Shown here: positions 1 to 7,923 of the stretch, in pieces
Position numbering within the stretch: position 1 is the stretch's first letter
Layout of the letters: each line of letters opens with the position of its first letter
Assembly (NCBI RefSeq): GCF_036689815.1
Contig: NZ_JBAHUR010000013.1
Location: 40,192 to 104,191 of the forward strand
Direction of reading: 5' to 3'
Source of the DNA: Magnetovibrio sp. PR-2
GTDB lineage: Bacteria > Pseudomonadota > Alphaproteobacteria > Rhodospirillales > Magnetovibrionaceae
DNA: 64,000 nt
Made by a program: the position numbers and the translations under genes
Notes under the pieces: model-generated
The model's input: only the letters and a program-made list of their open reading frames with translations
Databases searched by the model: none
What the model was told of the DNA's origin: nothing

Positions 1-1
1 C

Positions 2-364
2 ACCTTCGGCCATGACATGGGGGACGTGGTCTTGATCGAAACGGCCAAACGCATTCGCCGGGTTTTGCGCGAATCCGATAAACTCGCCCGATTGGGCGGT
101 GACGAGTTTATCATCATGCTGACCGAACTCACCTCACCAAACGACGCCCACCTCGTCGCCGAAAAAGTGATCTCGATTTTGTCCGAGCCCTTCGACTTAT
201 CGGTCGGTGAACAAAAATTGGGCGTCAGCATTGGCATCAGCTTGTTCCCTCAACACGGGTCCGACACCGAAACCATGCTCAGCAATGCGGATGTGGCCAT
301 GTATGATGCAAAGCGGGCTGGCAAAAATACATTTGCCGTTTATGCTCAAGCAACCATGCATTAA
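2..364 (+). CDS. Diguanylate cyclase, C-terminal part of GGDEF domain (partial)
   Basis: The frame is open from the window edge, so the true start and any N-terminal sensor domains lie outside. The visible 120 residues are the end of a GGDEF domain. An intact GGDEF signature follows the RESD tetrapeptide by five residues, which fits the RxxD inhibitory I-site spacing of product-inhibited diguanylate cyclases. The protein also ends as GGDEF domains do (ADVAMYDAKRAGKNTF). The enzyme should make cyclic di-GMP from two GTP, and nothing visible suggests it is degenerate. It ends 24 bases before the next gene on the same strand. I see no EAL domain after it. Confidence 0.93.
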   Translation, partial: TFGHDMGDVVLIETAKRIRRVLRESDKLARLGGDEFIIMLTELTSPNDAHLVAEKVISILSEPFDLSVGEQKLGVSIGISLFPQHGSDTETMLSNADVAMYDAKRAGKNTFAVYAQATMH

Positions 365-388
365 TCACCACTTTGGAGCCTCCCCGTC

Positions 389-856
389 ATGACTGACGCC
401 GTTGATATGGACGCCTTAGCCGCTGCTGTCGCAGACGGCATGTACCCCCGCGACAAGGCCGCCCAGGCCATGGGGATTAAAATCGTTGAGGCCAAAGCCG
501 GACACGCGGTGGCGCGTATGAACGTTCGTGACGACATGTTGAACTTTCACGGCACGTGTCACGGCGGATTTATGTTTGCGTTTGCGGGCTCGATCCTGGC
601 TTATGCCATCAATGGTGACAACCGCGCGGCGGTGGCGCAACAGTGTTCCATCAACTACACCCGCCCCGCACATCTGGGGGACGAACTGACGGCCACCTGC
701 ACCGTGATCAATCAGGCCGGGCGCAGCGGTGTCTATGACGTGGAAGTCACCAATCAAAAAGGCCAGACCGTGGCGCTTTTTCGCGGCCAATCGAGCAAAA
801 TCAAAGGCGAAGCCGTGCCGGGCTTGAACGAACAGTTCGGCATCACGGAAGCTTAA
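389..856 (+). CDS. PaaI-family hotdog thioesterase-like protein lacking the usual acidic residue
   Basis: This 155-residue protein has the length and layout of PaaI-type hotdog thioesterases, which hydrolyse aryl- or hydroxyaryl-CoA esters. The segment NFHGTCHGG (about 52-60) matches the HGG motif at the start of the long hotdog helix. In characterised PaaI proteins an Asp follows seven or so residues later (pattern LADxAxAYA). Here the matching position, residue 67, is Gly (FAFAGSILAYA). The fold is well supported, but classical PaaI catalysis is doubtful. It may use another residue or only bind CoA esters. The stop overlaps the convergent neighbour's stop by four bases (TTAA). Confidence 0.8.
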   Translation: MTDAVDMDALAAAVADGMYPRDKAAQAMGIKIVEAKAGHAVARMNVRDDMLNFHGTCHGGFMFAFAGSILAYAINGDNRAAVAQQCSINYTRPAHLGDELTATCTVINQAGRSGVYDVEVTNQKGQTVALFRGQSSKIKGEAVPGLNEQFGITEA

Positions 857-1737
857 GCCCCCTCCACCGCCAACACCGCTTGCAGGCCGGATTTGTAATC
901 GGGGTAGTCGAGCTTCACACCCAATTCATCTTTGATGCGATCATTCAGCACCAAGCGATTGTCTGCCCAAAAGGTCTGGGCCATGGGCGACATGGTCTCA
1001 ACCGCCTTTTTGTAGGGAACCTCTTTCGGCACGTCTGCACCCAACAGTTCGCAGGCGTACTTGATCACGTCGCTGGGCTCTGCCGGATCGTCGTCACAGA
1101 CATTGTAAACCCCGCCCGGATTGGGCTGGGCGATGGACGCCTTCAACACCTTGGCGATGTCGGCCACGTGGATGCGCGAAAACATGTGGCCGGGCTGGCG
1201 GATGCGTTGCGCTTTGCCCGCACGCACTTTGTCCAGCGGACTGCGGCCCGGACCATAAATGCCTGCCAAGCGAAACACGTGCAGCGGAATGTTGGCGCGC
1301 ACGGCCCAGTTCTGCCAGCGGGTTTCCGCCAGACCGCGAAAGCGGGAGCGTTCTTGGCTGGGCAACAGGCGCGAGGTTTCGTTCACGGGCTTGCCCCCTG
1401 TATCGCCGTAAACGCCGACCGTGGACAGATACCCCACCCATTGCAGCGTTTGGGCGTGGCGCAGCAAATCGTCGCCATGCACATCCACCACCGCATCACC
1501 CGCACCATCGGGCGGGATGGACAGCAACACATGCGTCACACCTTCGAACGCGGCGTCGAAATCGTCTAAGGGGTGGTCCCGGTCAAAGGTGTAGGCGGTC
1601 ACGCCATCCATGGGCGCTTTGTCACCATTTCGGTGGGTGCCGCTGACGCGCCAGCCTTGACGCAACAAATCGTGCGCCAGCCAGCTTGCGCTGTAGCCCA
1701 AGCCAAAACAAAACAGATGTGGATTTTCAGCGCTCAT
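853..1737 (-). CDS. NAD(P)-dependent SDR/epimerase-like protein (YeeZ-like)
   Basis: The protein starts MSAENPHLFCFGLGYSA, giving 294 residues. An upstream in-frame extension exists but overlaps the divergent gene at 1787, so the ATG at 1737 is preferred. Residues 11-17 (FGLGYSA) form an unusual Rossmann nucleotide-binding turn typical of YeeZ-like extended SDRs. A YLSTVGVYGD segment and the later RLAGIYGPGRS are the SDR-epimerase landmarks, though no clear YxxxK pair is obvious. The substrate is unknown. It is divergent from the TPR gene with about 50 bases between starts, so the two probably share a promoter region. Confidence 0.82.
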   Translation of the reverse strand: MSAENPHLFCFGLGYSASWLAHDLLRQGWRVSGTHRNGDKAPMDGVTAYTFDRDHPLDDFDAAFEGVTHVLLSIPPDGAGDAVVDVHGDDLLRHAQTLQWVGYLSTVGVYGDTGGKPVNETSRLLPSQERSRFRGLAETRWQNWAVRANIPLHVFRLAGIYGPGRSPLDKVRAGKAQRIRQPGHMFSRIHVADIAKVLKASIAQPNPGGVYNVCDDDPAEPSDVIKYACELLGADVPKEVPYKKAVETMSPMAQTFWADNRLVLNDRIKDELGVKLDYPDYKSGLQAVLAVEGA

Positions 1738-1786
1738 ACGAAAGTCGGCCTTGCATTTTTTGTGTGGTGGGACGACTTTAGCCGTC

Positions 1787-2572
1787 ATGAGAAGCTTCAC
1801 ACAAGCCCCGATCCTGCCGTTTGTTTTTGCCCTTGGTTTGCTGAGCACCGCCGCGCATGCCCAAGACGCCAAAATGGAAGCCAAAACACGCTACCAAACG
1901 TGCATGGAACAAATCGCCCAAAACCCCGAAGCCGCGTTCGACGCCGCCACCCATTGGGAAGGTTTGGGCGGCGGCCATCCGGCGCGCCACTGCGCCTTGG
2001 CCGCGCTCATCGCCATTGGGCATTTTGTCGAAGCGGCCCAGGGTTTGGAAAAGCTCGCAGACCAAGTCAACGCGGACGGCAGTTTTAAAGCCATGCTGTT
2101 GGTGCAAAGTTCGCGGGCCTGGATTGGTGCACAAAACTTCGCCCGCGCCGAATCCGCGGCTGATGCGGCCATCGGTCTCAGCCCCAAAATGGCCGGGGCG
2201 TACTTCATGCGCGCGCAAGCCTTGGGCTTGCAAGGCAACTACACCAAAGCCGTGGCCGATTTGACCTTCGTTTTAAACACCGCACCGGGCCAGCCCGATG
2301 CGTTGGTGCTGCGCGGCTCGGCGTATCGGCAGATGGGCAAGCTCGACCTCGCCTTGACCGATTTGAACCGAGCGTTAGAGCTGTCTCCCAACTTAATCGA
2401 AGGCTTGTTGGAACGCGGCATCGTCTATTGGCTGCTGGGCCGCCATGACCCCGCACGCACGGATTGGCAAAAACTCATGGATCTCGCCCCCAAAAGCCCC
2501 GCCGCAAAATCGGCGGAAACCAACCTGCACAAGCTTAATTCCGGCATCGATCCCAACAAACCTGCCGAATAA
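1787..2572 (+). CDS. Exported tetratricopeptide-repeat protein
   Basis: The chosen start (MRSFTQAP) gives a clean Sec signal peptide with a hydrophobic core and an AHA-QD cleavage site near residue 24. Starting at the in-frame ATG at 1751 would put 12 residues before it and spoil the signal. The mature part has several TPR units between about residues 90 and 230 (for example GAYFMRAQALGLQGNYTKAV and the Leu/Ala-rich units after it). The protein is probably a periplasmic scaffold for protein contacts. Its partner is unknown. It is not obviously in an operon with the next gene, 63 bases on. Confidence 0.85.
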   Translation: MRSFTQAPILPFVFALGLLSTAAHAQDAKMEAKTRYQTCMEQIAQNPEAAFDAATHWEGLGGGHPARHCALAALIAIGHFVEAAQGLEKLADQVNADGSFKAMLLVQSSRAWIGAQNFARAESAADAAIGLSPKMAGAYFMRAQALGLQGNYTKAVADLTFVLNTAPGQPDALVLRGSAYRQMGKLDLALTDLNRALELSPNLIEGLLERGIVYWLLGRHDPARTDWQKLMDLAPKSPAAKSAETNLHKLNSGIDPNKPAE

Positions 2573-2635
2573 CTGGAAATCCAACCCCGGCACCCTTATA
2601 TTAGAAAAAAATCAAGTAAGCAGGATGCCTTCACC

Positions 2636-3175
2636 ATGAATTCTCACCTGGAAACGCCGGACTTCCCCTTGAACCCAACCGAGGGAGACGACGGGCCCGG
2701 TCTGCGTCAGGCCCATGAGATCGGCTGCGGTGCTGTGGTGATTCGCACCACGCCAGACGGCCAAATGGTGTGCCTGAAGCTGGACCGTATCGGCAAAGAG
2801 TATGTGCATCACTACCTGATCCCGCTCTCACCGCGACCCAGTGAGAACTTAGAGCTGATCTACATCGATCCCGAAGACATGCTGTTCGATTGCTTTGCGA
2901 CCCTGGACATTTCCTATGGCGAGCAGAAGCCGGGACAAACCATCCCAGAAGCGGGGCATGCGTTCGAAAACCATAAGGGCTTTTACATCAAAGTCCTGGA
3001 CGATCCGAAAACGCAAAAAATGTTCGGCTTCGTCGATCCCACCACGGGCTTGGTGTGCATCCGCCAAGAGCGCAAAATCAAAGCCATCCACCCCGATTGG
3101 GATGCGAAGGCGAAGATTGGCGATGAGGTTGTTGATTTTGGCGACTTGTTAGAGCGGTTTGCAGCCCAGTTTTAA
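2636..3175 (+). CDS. Conserved-looking hypothetical protein
   Basis: I do not recognise a family for these 179 residues. The protein has no signal peptide or membrane segment and is acidic with mixed alpha/beta character. Its N-terminus (about 1-25) is proline- and acid-rich and probably flexible. A compact domain follows, including GCGAVVIRTTPDGQMVCLKL and LELIYIDPEDMLFD. Codon use and the GC-rich third positions match the neighbours, which supports a real gene. It ends convergently next to the gst gene. Confidence 0.75.
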   Translation: MNSHLETPDFPLNPTEGDDGPGLRQAHEIGCGAVVIRTTPDGQMVCLKLDRIGKEYVHHYLIPLSPRPSENLELIYIDPEDMLFDCFATLDISYGEQKPGQTIPEAGHAFENHKGFYIKVLDDPKTQKMFGFVDPTTGLVCIRQERKIKAIHPDWDAKAKIGDEVVDFGDLLERFAAQF

Positions 3176-3223
3176 AAATCCAAATCACTGTAATGCTTTG
3201 GCGGCGGCACGCCCGGGGTGTGG
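3176..3223 (-). pseudogene. Remnant of the 3' end of a GST-type gene
   Basis: These 48 bases match the last 48 coding bases of the adjacent gst gene (3264-3311) at 43 positions. Read on the minus strand both copies encode PGVPPPKHYSDLDF and a stop; four of the five differences are silent and one changes Ile to Thr. The copy lies just past the true gst stop. Synonymous divergence suggests it diverged while still coding, as the tail of a tandem paralogue that was otherwise deleted. A simple recent slippage duplication would look more identical. Confidence 0.6.
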
Positions 3224-3259
3224 GGCTTACCCCACATATGAATCCGGGTGGGCCTTTGC

Positions 3260-3928
3260 TCAGAAATCCAAATCGCTGTAATGTTTGGGCGGTGGCACGC
3301 CCGGGATGTGGTCGTGTAACAGCGTGCGAAAACTCGGGCGTGATTTGATCCGTGCGTACCAGTCCTTGGCCAGCGGAAAATCCGCCCACGGCACATCGCC
3401 CAGATAATCGACGCACGACAGATGCGCCCCCGCCGTGATGTCGGCTAAGCTAAACATGTCGCCCGCCAGCCACGTGCGGCGTTCCACCAGATAGGAGACG
3501 TAGGCCAAGTGGTGCTGTATGTTCATTTTGCCCGCACGAATGGCCGTGCTGTCGGGTGAGCCAAGGCCCAAAAAGCGTTTCATCACCTTTTCACCGACCA
3601 GATTTCGCCCCACTTCGCGCTCAAACTTGATGTCGAACCAGGCACACAGACGCCGGATCTCGGCACGCTCTAAGGGGTTCAGGCCCAACAGGGGCGGTTC
3701 GGAATGAACTTCGTTGAGGTATTCGGCGATCACTTGGCCGCCGGAAAAGGTCGTGCCGTTGGTTTCCACCAAAACAGGCACCTCGCCTGCGGGATTGAGA
3801 CGCAAAAAGGCTTCCCGGCGTTCCCAGGTTTTTTCGACCTCCATGTCGAATTCCTGCTTTTTCTCCCCCAAAACCACACGCACTTTGCGGCACTGCGGGT
3901 CCAGCCAATTGTGATAGAGCCTTTGCAT
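3260..3928 (-). CDS. Glutathione S-transferase family protein
   Basis: The 222-residue protein has the usual GST length. The N-terminal thioredoxin-like half begins MQRLYHNWLDPQCRKVRVVL, with an LNPAGEVPVLV cis-Pro segment and a SGGQVIAEYL glutathione-gamma-Glu binding loop. The helical C-terminal half contains FSLADITAGAHLSCVDYLG, the N-capping box region. The start at 3928 is preferred over an ATG seven codons upstream because AAGGA sits five bases before it. A Cys rather than Ser/Tyr may be the active residue near position 13, as in beta/omega-like GSTs. The substrate is unknown. Confidence 0.88.
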   Translation of the reverse strand: MQRLYHNWLDPQCRKVRVVLGEKKQEFDMEVEKTWERREAFLRLNPAGEVPVLVETNGTTFSGGQVIAEYLNEVHSEPPLLGLNPLERAEIRRLCAWFDIKFEREVGRNLVGEKVMKRFLGLGSPDSTAIRAGKMNIQHHLAYVSYLVERRTWLAGDMFSLADITAGAHLSCVDYLGDVPWADFPLAKDWYARIKSRPSFRTLLHDHIPGVPPPKHYSDLDF

Positions 3929-4074
3929 AAAATCCTTATACACCACCAATCGTTAACGTTCATATACGCAATACTGCGGGTGTAACCTTCTTGCGTTCAG
4001 GGCGAATAAGACCATGAAACCGCCTTAAAGTCTGCCCACATTACAATTATTCAAAATTTTGCGGAGCCCGCCCC

Positions 4075-5040
4075 ATGCTGATTAAAATCCCGAAGTCCTG
4101 GAGCCTCAAAGAATCCGACGCCACGCCCCAAAGTATTTACAAAGAGCGTCGCAAATTTATGAAGGGCACCGCCGCCGCCATCACGGGCGGCATCGCCGGG
4201 TCTCTCATCGGCCCCGAAGCCTTCGCCGCCTGGGTGCGCGGTGAGAAGCTCCCCCATATGGTCAATGAAAAGTATCTGCTGGACCAAGAACAGCTGACCA
4301 AGTTTGACGACGTTATTCAATACAACAACTTCTACGAATTCGGCACCGGCAAGGGCGATCCGGTGGAAAACGCCAAGGACTTCCAGACCAAGCCCTGGAC
4401 CATTGAAATTGCCGGAGAAGTCGCCAATCCCGGCACCTATGATGTGGAAGACTTGCTCAAACCGCACAAGACAGAACAGCGCGTCTATCGCCACCGCTGT
4501 GTGGAAACCTGGTCCATGGTGGTGCCGTGGCTGGGCGTTCCCTTGGCCGACATCATCAAGCGCTTAGAGCCCACTTCGCGAGCCAAGTATGTGGCGTTCG
4601 AAACGCTGTATGACCCCAAACGCATGCCCGGCCAAAATCGCCGCGTGTTGCAGTGGCCCTATGTGGAAGGCCTGCGCCTGGACGAAGCCATGAACCCGCT
4701 GACCTTCATGGCGACGGGGGTGTATGACGAGATCATGCCGCCGCAAAACGGCGCGCCGATTCGCCTGATCGTGCCGTGGAAGTATGGCTTCAAGGGCATC
4801 AAATCCATCGTGAAAATCACCTTCACCGAAGACGAACCGCCGACGTCGTGGAACCGGTCTGCGCCGCACGAATACGGCTTTTATGCCAACGTGAACCCGG
4901 ACGTCTCACACCCACGCTGGTCCCAGGCCAAGGAACGGCGCATCGGCAGTTTCTTCAAGCAACCCACCGCCAAATTCAACGGCTATGGCGAAGAGGTGGC
5001 AAGCCTTTATACTGGCATGGACTTGGCGAAATTTTACTGA
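4075..5040 (+). CDS. msrP: Protein-methionine-sulfoxide reductase, molybdopterin subunit MsrP
   Basis: This 321-residue protein is MsrP (YedY), the periplasmic molybdenum enzyme that reduces methionine sulfoxide in envelope proteins. A Tat-type signal with an RRKFMKG twin-arginine core lies at about 25-31, so the folded enzyme is exported with its cofactor. The RHRCVETWSMVVPW segment carries Cys142, matching the Mo-ligating cysteine of the family. Length and the VPWKYGFKGIKSIVKI region are normal. The gene overlaps the start of msrQ by one base (TGATG-type junction), so the pair is co-translated. A 146-base gap to the divergent gst gene presumably holds its promoter. Confidence 0.97.
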   Translation: MLIKIPKSWSLKESDATPQSIYKERRKFMKGTAAAITGGIAGSLIGPEAFAAWVRGEKLPHMVNEKYLLDQEQLTKFDDVIQYNNFYEFGTGKGDPVENAKDFQTKPWTIEIAGEVANPGTYDVEDLLKPHKTEQRVYRHRCVETWSMVVPWLGVPLADIIKRLEPTSRAKYVAFETLYDPKRMPGQNRRVLQWPYVEGLRLDEAMNPLTFMATGVYDEIMPPQNGAPIRLIVPWKYGFKGIKSIVKITFTEDEPPTSWNRSAPHEYGFYANVNPDVSHPRWSQAKERRIGSFFKQPTAKFNGYGEEVASLYTGMDLAKFY

Positions 5041-5660
5041 TGAGCACCCACACCCCAACCATGCCCCGAACCGCTTTTCGCATCCCCTACCGAACCACCT
5101 GGTGGCTGGTGTTCGCTTTGATGGCGACACCGCTGGTATGGCTGATTGTGCAAGCGTTCACAGGCGGGCTTGGCGCCAACCCCATTGAAGCCATCAACCG
5201 CTTTTTGGGCGACTGGGCATTGCGTATGTTGCTGGTTGTTTTGGCCGCAACCCCGCTCAAAATTCTGTTCGGTTGGGTCTGGCCCGTGCGCCTGCGCCGC
5301 ATGTTGGGACTGTGGTCATTTGTGTACGTGTTTTTGCACATCACCAACTACGTCGCCATTGATCAGTTCTTTGCCTGGGGTGACATTTGGCAAGATATTT
5401 TGAAGCGCAAGTTCATCACGGTCGGCATGGTGGCGTTCGTGATCTTGACGGCATTAGCCGCAACGTCTTGGAACGGGGCCATCCGCCGCATGGGGGCAAG
5501 GTCATGGAAAAAGCTCCACAAGCTGGTCTACGCAGCCGCGGTGTTGGGATGCTTGCATTACGTCTGGATGGTCAAGGCCGACTTGCGTGAGCCGTTGATC
5601 CATTTAGGTGTTTTGGGTGTGCTGTTGACTGTTCGCGTTTATCACCAAGCTACACGCTAA
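5040..5660 (+). CDS. msrQ: MsrQ, haem-binding membrane subunit of the MsrPQ system
   Basis: The 206-residue protein is the membrane partner (YedZ) that passes quinol-derived electrons to MsrP. About five or six hydrophobic helices are visible, with His residues in FVYVFLHITNYVAI and in KKLHKLVYAAAVLGCLHYVW that are typical haem b ligands of the family. The ATG at 5040 overlaps the msrP stop, confirming an operon. The stop overlaps the convergent gene by four bases. Confidence 0.95.
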   Translation: MSTHTPTMPRTAFRIPYRTTWWLVFALMATPLVWLIVQAFTGGLGANPIEAINRFLGDWALRMLLVVLAATPLKILFGWVWPVRLRRMLGLWSFVYVFLHITNYVAIDQFFAWGDIWQDILKRKFITVGMVAFVILTALAATSWNGAIRRMGARSWKKLHKLVYAAAVLGCLHYVWMVKADLREPLIHLGVLGVLLTVRVYHQATR

Positions 5661-6727
5661 CGATCTTGCAAAAACCCGCCAACGTTGGTGTAGGTGTTCC
5701 CCGCAACCCCACGATAACCTGCATACGCTGTCATGAACGCATCGTTCAGCGCCTGCCCTGCGGCAAAGTTCAGCGCCTGTTGATCGTGCGGGTTCGCTGG
5801 CGCCAGGCCATAGTTCTGGAACACCTGATCCACTTGGCCATCAAAAGCGACTTGGGTCAGGCCGCCCAAACCTCCAGCGTTTGCCAATGCCGTGTCAAAT
5901 GCCATCACGGCTAAGATACAACGATATGTGCCAAAACTAATGCTGGACCGATTGGCCCCTCCATTCCAAGCAACGCGGGGCGGCTCACCGCCTTCGCCTT
6001 GACCCAAGGCGAACTCTTCCCACATGGGTGCAAAGGTCGCCTGCATTCCCAAACCACCAACAGCGCCCAATATTGCGGCGCGTATGCCTGCATAGGTGGC
6101 CGGGTTGTTGCGCATATAAACAATCAATGAATCTGGCTTGCCGACCGTGCCCGGGGCAGACACTTTGAAATGGCCGATGTCAGCATTTCCGTCCAGAACC
6201 GGACACATGGCTGCGACTGCGGCAGCAATGTTTTGCGGCAAGATGTTGAAGGCGATGCGCCAGTTATTGTTTTCAACGCGCCCGCCCGTTGCATAGACAT
6301 GCAGATAAGCACCCATTGCCCGTTGGGCATTGTGCGACAACGCAGCCGGTTGCGGATTGGCGACCAGACCACATGTGAGCCAAGTGATGGTCTCCCACCA
6401 TTCCCAATCGGCCCAGGCTTGGTATTCTGTCGCTAAGTTCGCGGCGTTCAACACAGGCCATGCACCGTTGCGCTGGCGCCGAATTTGACGCCCCGCACCA
6501 ACGGCAGTGAATATCCCCTGCATTTGCAAATACAGCGCCCTGTTTTGCAACGCGACCTTTGGCGGCAACGCCGGGTCCAGCGAAGGCGTGTAACAATTGT
6601 CGTATAACAATGTCTTGGCCTTATGCCGGAAAGTCCCTCCAGCATTTGCCGGATTGGACAGTTGATTCCAAGCACACGTCTTAAACAAAGCAAAAGATGC
6701 TGCCGACGTACGGGGTGCACGAGCCAT
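5657..6727 (-). CDS. HopA1-like effector-family protein (tentative)
   Basis: The 356-residue protein has no signal peptide. Its second half follows the order seen in HopA1-type proteins: WRIAFNILPQNI (about 160), then PDSLIVYM (about 205), a loop near AEDP-like GQGEGGEPP, and SISFGTYRCILAV (about 270). HopA1 proteins include type III effectors and putative phosphotransferase-like partners in RiPP clusters. No type III secretion or RiPP genes are in view. It is the last gene of a likely three-gene minus-strand operon, nine bases after the gene at 6737, with AGGAA before the ATG. Catalysis is not inferred. The match is by pattern only. Confidence 0.5.
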   Translation of the reverse strand: MARAPRTSAASFALFKTCAWNQLSNPANAGGTFRHKAKTLLYDNCYTPSLDPALPPKVALQNRALYLQMQGIFTAVGAGRQIRRQRNGAWPVLNAANLATEYQAWADWEWWETITWLTCGLVANPQPAALSHNAQRAMGAYLHVYATGGRVENNNWRIAFNILPQNIAAAVAAMCPVLDGNADIGHFKVSAPGTVGKPDSLIVYMRNNPATYAGIRAAILGAVGGLGMQATFAPMWEEFALGQGEGGEPPRVAWNGGANRSSISFGTYRCILAVMAFDTALANAGGLGGLTQVAFDGQVDQVFQNYGLAPANPHDQQALNFAAGQALNDAFMTAYAGYRGVAGNTYTNVGGFLQDR

Positions 6728-6736
6728 GGTTCTTTC

Positions 6737-7252
6737 CTATTCTATCGAATCGTCATCGTCTTCGGGAACGTTCGGCGCATTTTCGCCGTCTGCATCCATA
6801 CGTTGGATATCCCACGTCGGCTGATCCTCTGACGGTTCATCATCCGCCATCAAACCTTCGATGTTGCCGCAAAACGTTTGGTCCACCACAGCGAGCTTCG
6901 CCGCCAAGGCTTTCAGCTTTGGCTGATCGAGCGTGGCGACTTTAGCGCTTTGGATATAGGTGATGTCTTGTTGTTCCACCGTGGGGAAAATGGCGGACGT
7001 CGCTTGTATGGTTGCGTTGAGTTTTTTACCCAACAATTTCACTGCGGCTTGCTCGCTTTGCGAAAGCTCTTTTTTCGCCGCATTAATTTTTGCGATCTCA
7101 GCATCGATCTCTTGAAAAACGTCTTTGAGTTTCGCAAGTGCTTGATCAACAGCCTGGGTGTCGCGAAACGGGGGAACGCCTTTCAAAATCAAGCTCGCTT
7201 GGCTGCGATACTGATCGACATAAACTTGGTACTGGTCGGTTAAACTGCTCAC
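6737..7252 (-). CDS. Hypothetical coiled-coil protein with acidic tail
   Basis: I do not recognise the family. The protein has 171 residues if it starts at the GTG at 7252, where GGAGAGG lies four bases upstream; a TTG ten codons further up has no such site. Residues about 30-125 are helical with heptad-like Leu/Ile/Ala spacing (AVDQALAKLKDVFQEIDAEI). The end is strongly acidic (PEDDDDSIE). It lies nine bases ahead of the HopA1-like gene and could be its chaperone or partner. That role is inferred only from position and composition. Confidence 0.65.
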   Translation of the reverse strand: MSSLTDQYQVYVDQYRSQASLILKGVPPFRDTQAVDQALAKLKDVFQEIDAEIAKINAAKKELSQSEQAAVKLLGKKLNATIQATSAIFPTVEQQDITYIQSAKVATLDQPKLKALAAKLAVVDQTFCGNIEGLMADDEPSEDQPTWDIQRMDADGENAPNVPEDDDDSIE

Positions 7253-7344
7253 GCGCCCTCTCCATTGGATGAATGGACGCAAAGATCATTCCTGCATCCA
7301 TGAAAGAGACGCACTGAATTCGGTTTTGTGAATGTGGACGGCGA

Positions 7345-7818
7345 TCAGTCCCGACGCGCAACCTTCGCAGCGGGTTTGGCGTCTTGTGCCAACTCAGGCG
7401 CGGGGGCAGGGGCAGCCGCAGGGGCCGTGTCATTGGTCACAGCCATATATTCGCGAATGTCTTTTTCATTCAGACCAATGGTCAGCGCCAAAGAGCCTTT
7501 GTGTTGCTGCAAATACTTTTGACCTTTGCGCGGCAGTGGAATGTTGAGCCCGCGGCACATGTTGATCATGGCCTCTAAAATTTGTTGTTCGTTGAGGTTC
7601 AGGCGATAGACGTTGCTGGGGGCTTTTGACTGATAGTTCAACACAGCCTTAAAACCGGTCGAAGAATCCGTGGTGCCCGCCATATTTTCGGGATCAAGAA
7701 TGTTGAAGCTATCAACTTGGGAAGCAGACACATTGAGATTTTGCTCTTTGGCGTACGTATGAAACGCCAACTTGAGCTCTTGCTGTGAAAAAATCAATTT
7801 GCGCACGTCTAGCGGCAT
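7345..7818 (-). CDS. Hypothetical protein, first gene of the HopA1-like operon
   Basis: This 157-residue cytoplasmic protein starts MPLDVRKLIFSQQELKLAF after a GGGAGAAATGGCGCT leader. It contains a DNA- or protein-binding-like helical segment (NLNEQQILEAMINMCRGLNIPLPRKGQKYLQQHKG, seen in the region 70-110) and an Ala/Pro-rich low-complexity tail. I cannot assign a family. A 92-base gap separates it from the coiled-coil gene on the same strand, so it may be co-transcribed or have its own unit. Confidence 0.65.
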   Translation of the reverse strand: MPLDVRKLIFSQQELKLAFHTYAKEQNLNVSASQVDSFNILDPENMAGTTDSSTGFKAVLNYQSKAPSNVYRLNLNEQQILEAMINMCRGLNIPLPRKGQKYLQQHKGSLALTIGLNEKDIREYMAVTNDTAPAAAPAPAPELAQDAKPAAKVARRD

Positions 7819-7923
7819 AGCGCCATTTCTCCCTTTGGGAACCCCTCCCCAATTCGATCCGGTATATTAGGCCATATACACAAGCGGCGCCATCTATCTC
7901 AAAGTATGGGATGAATTGCCGGT

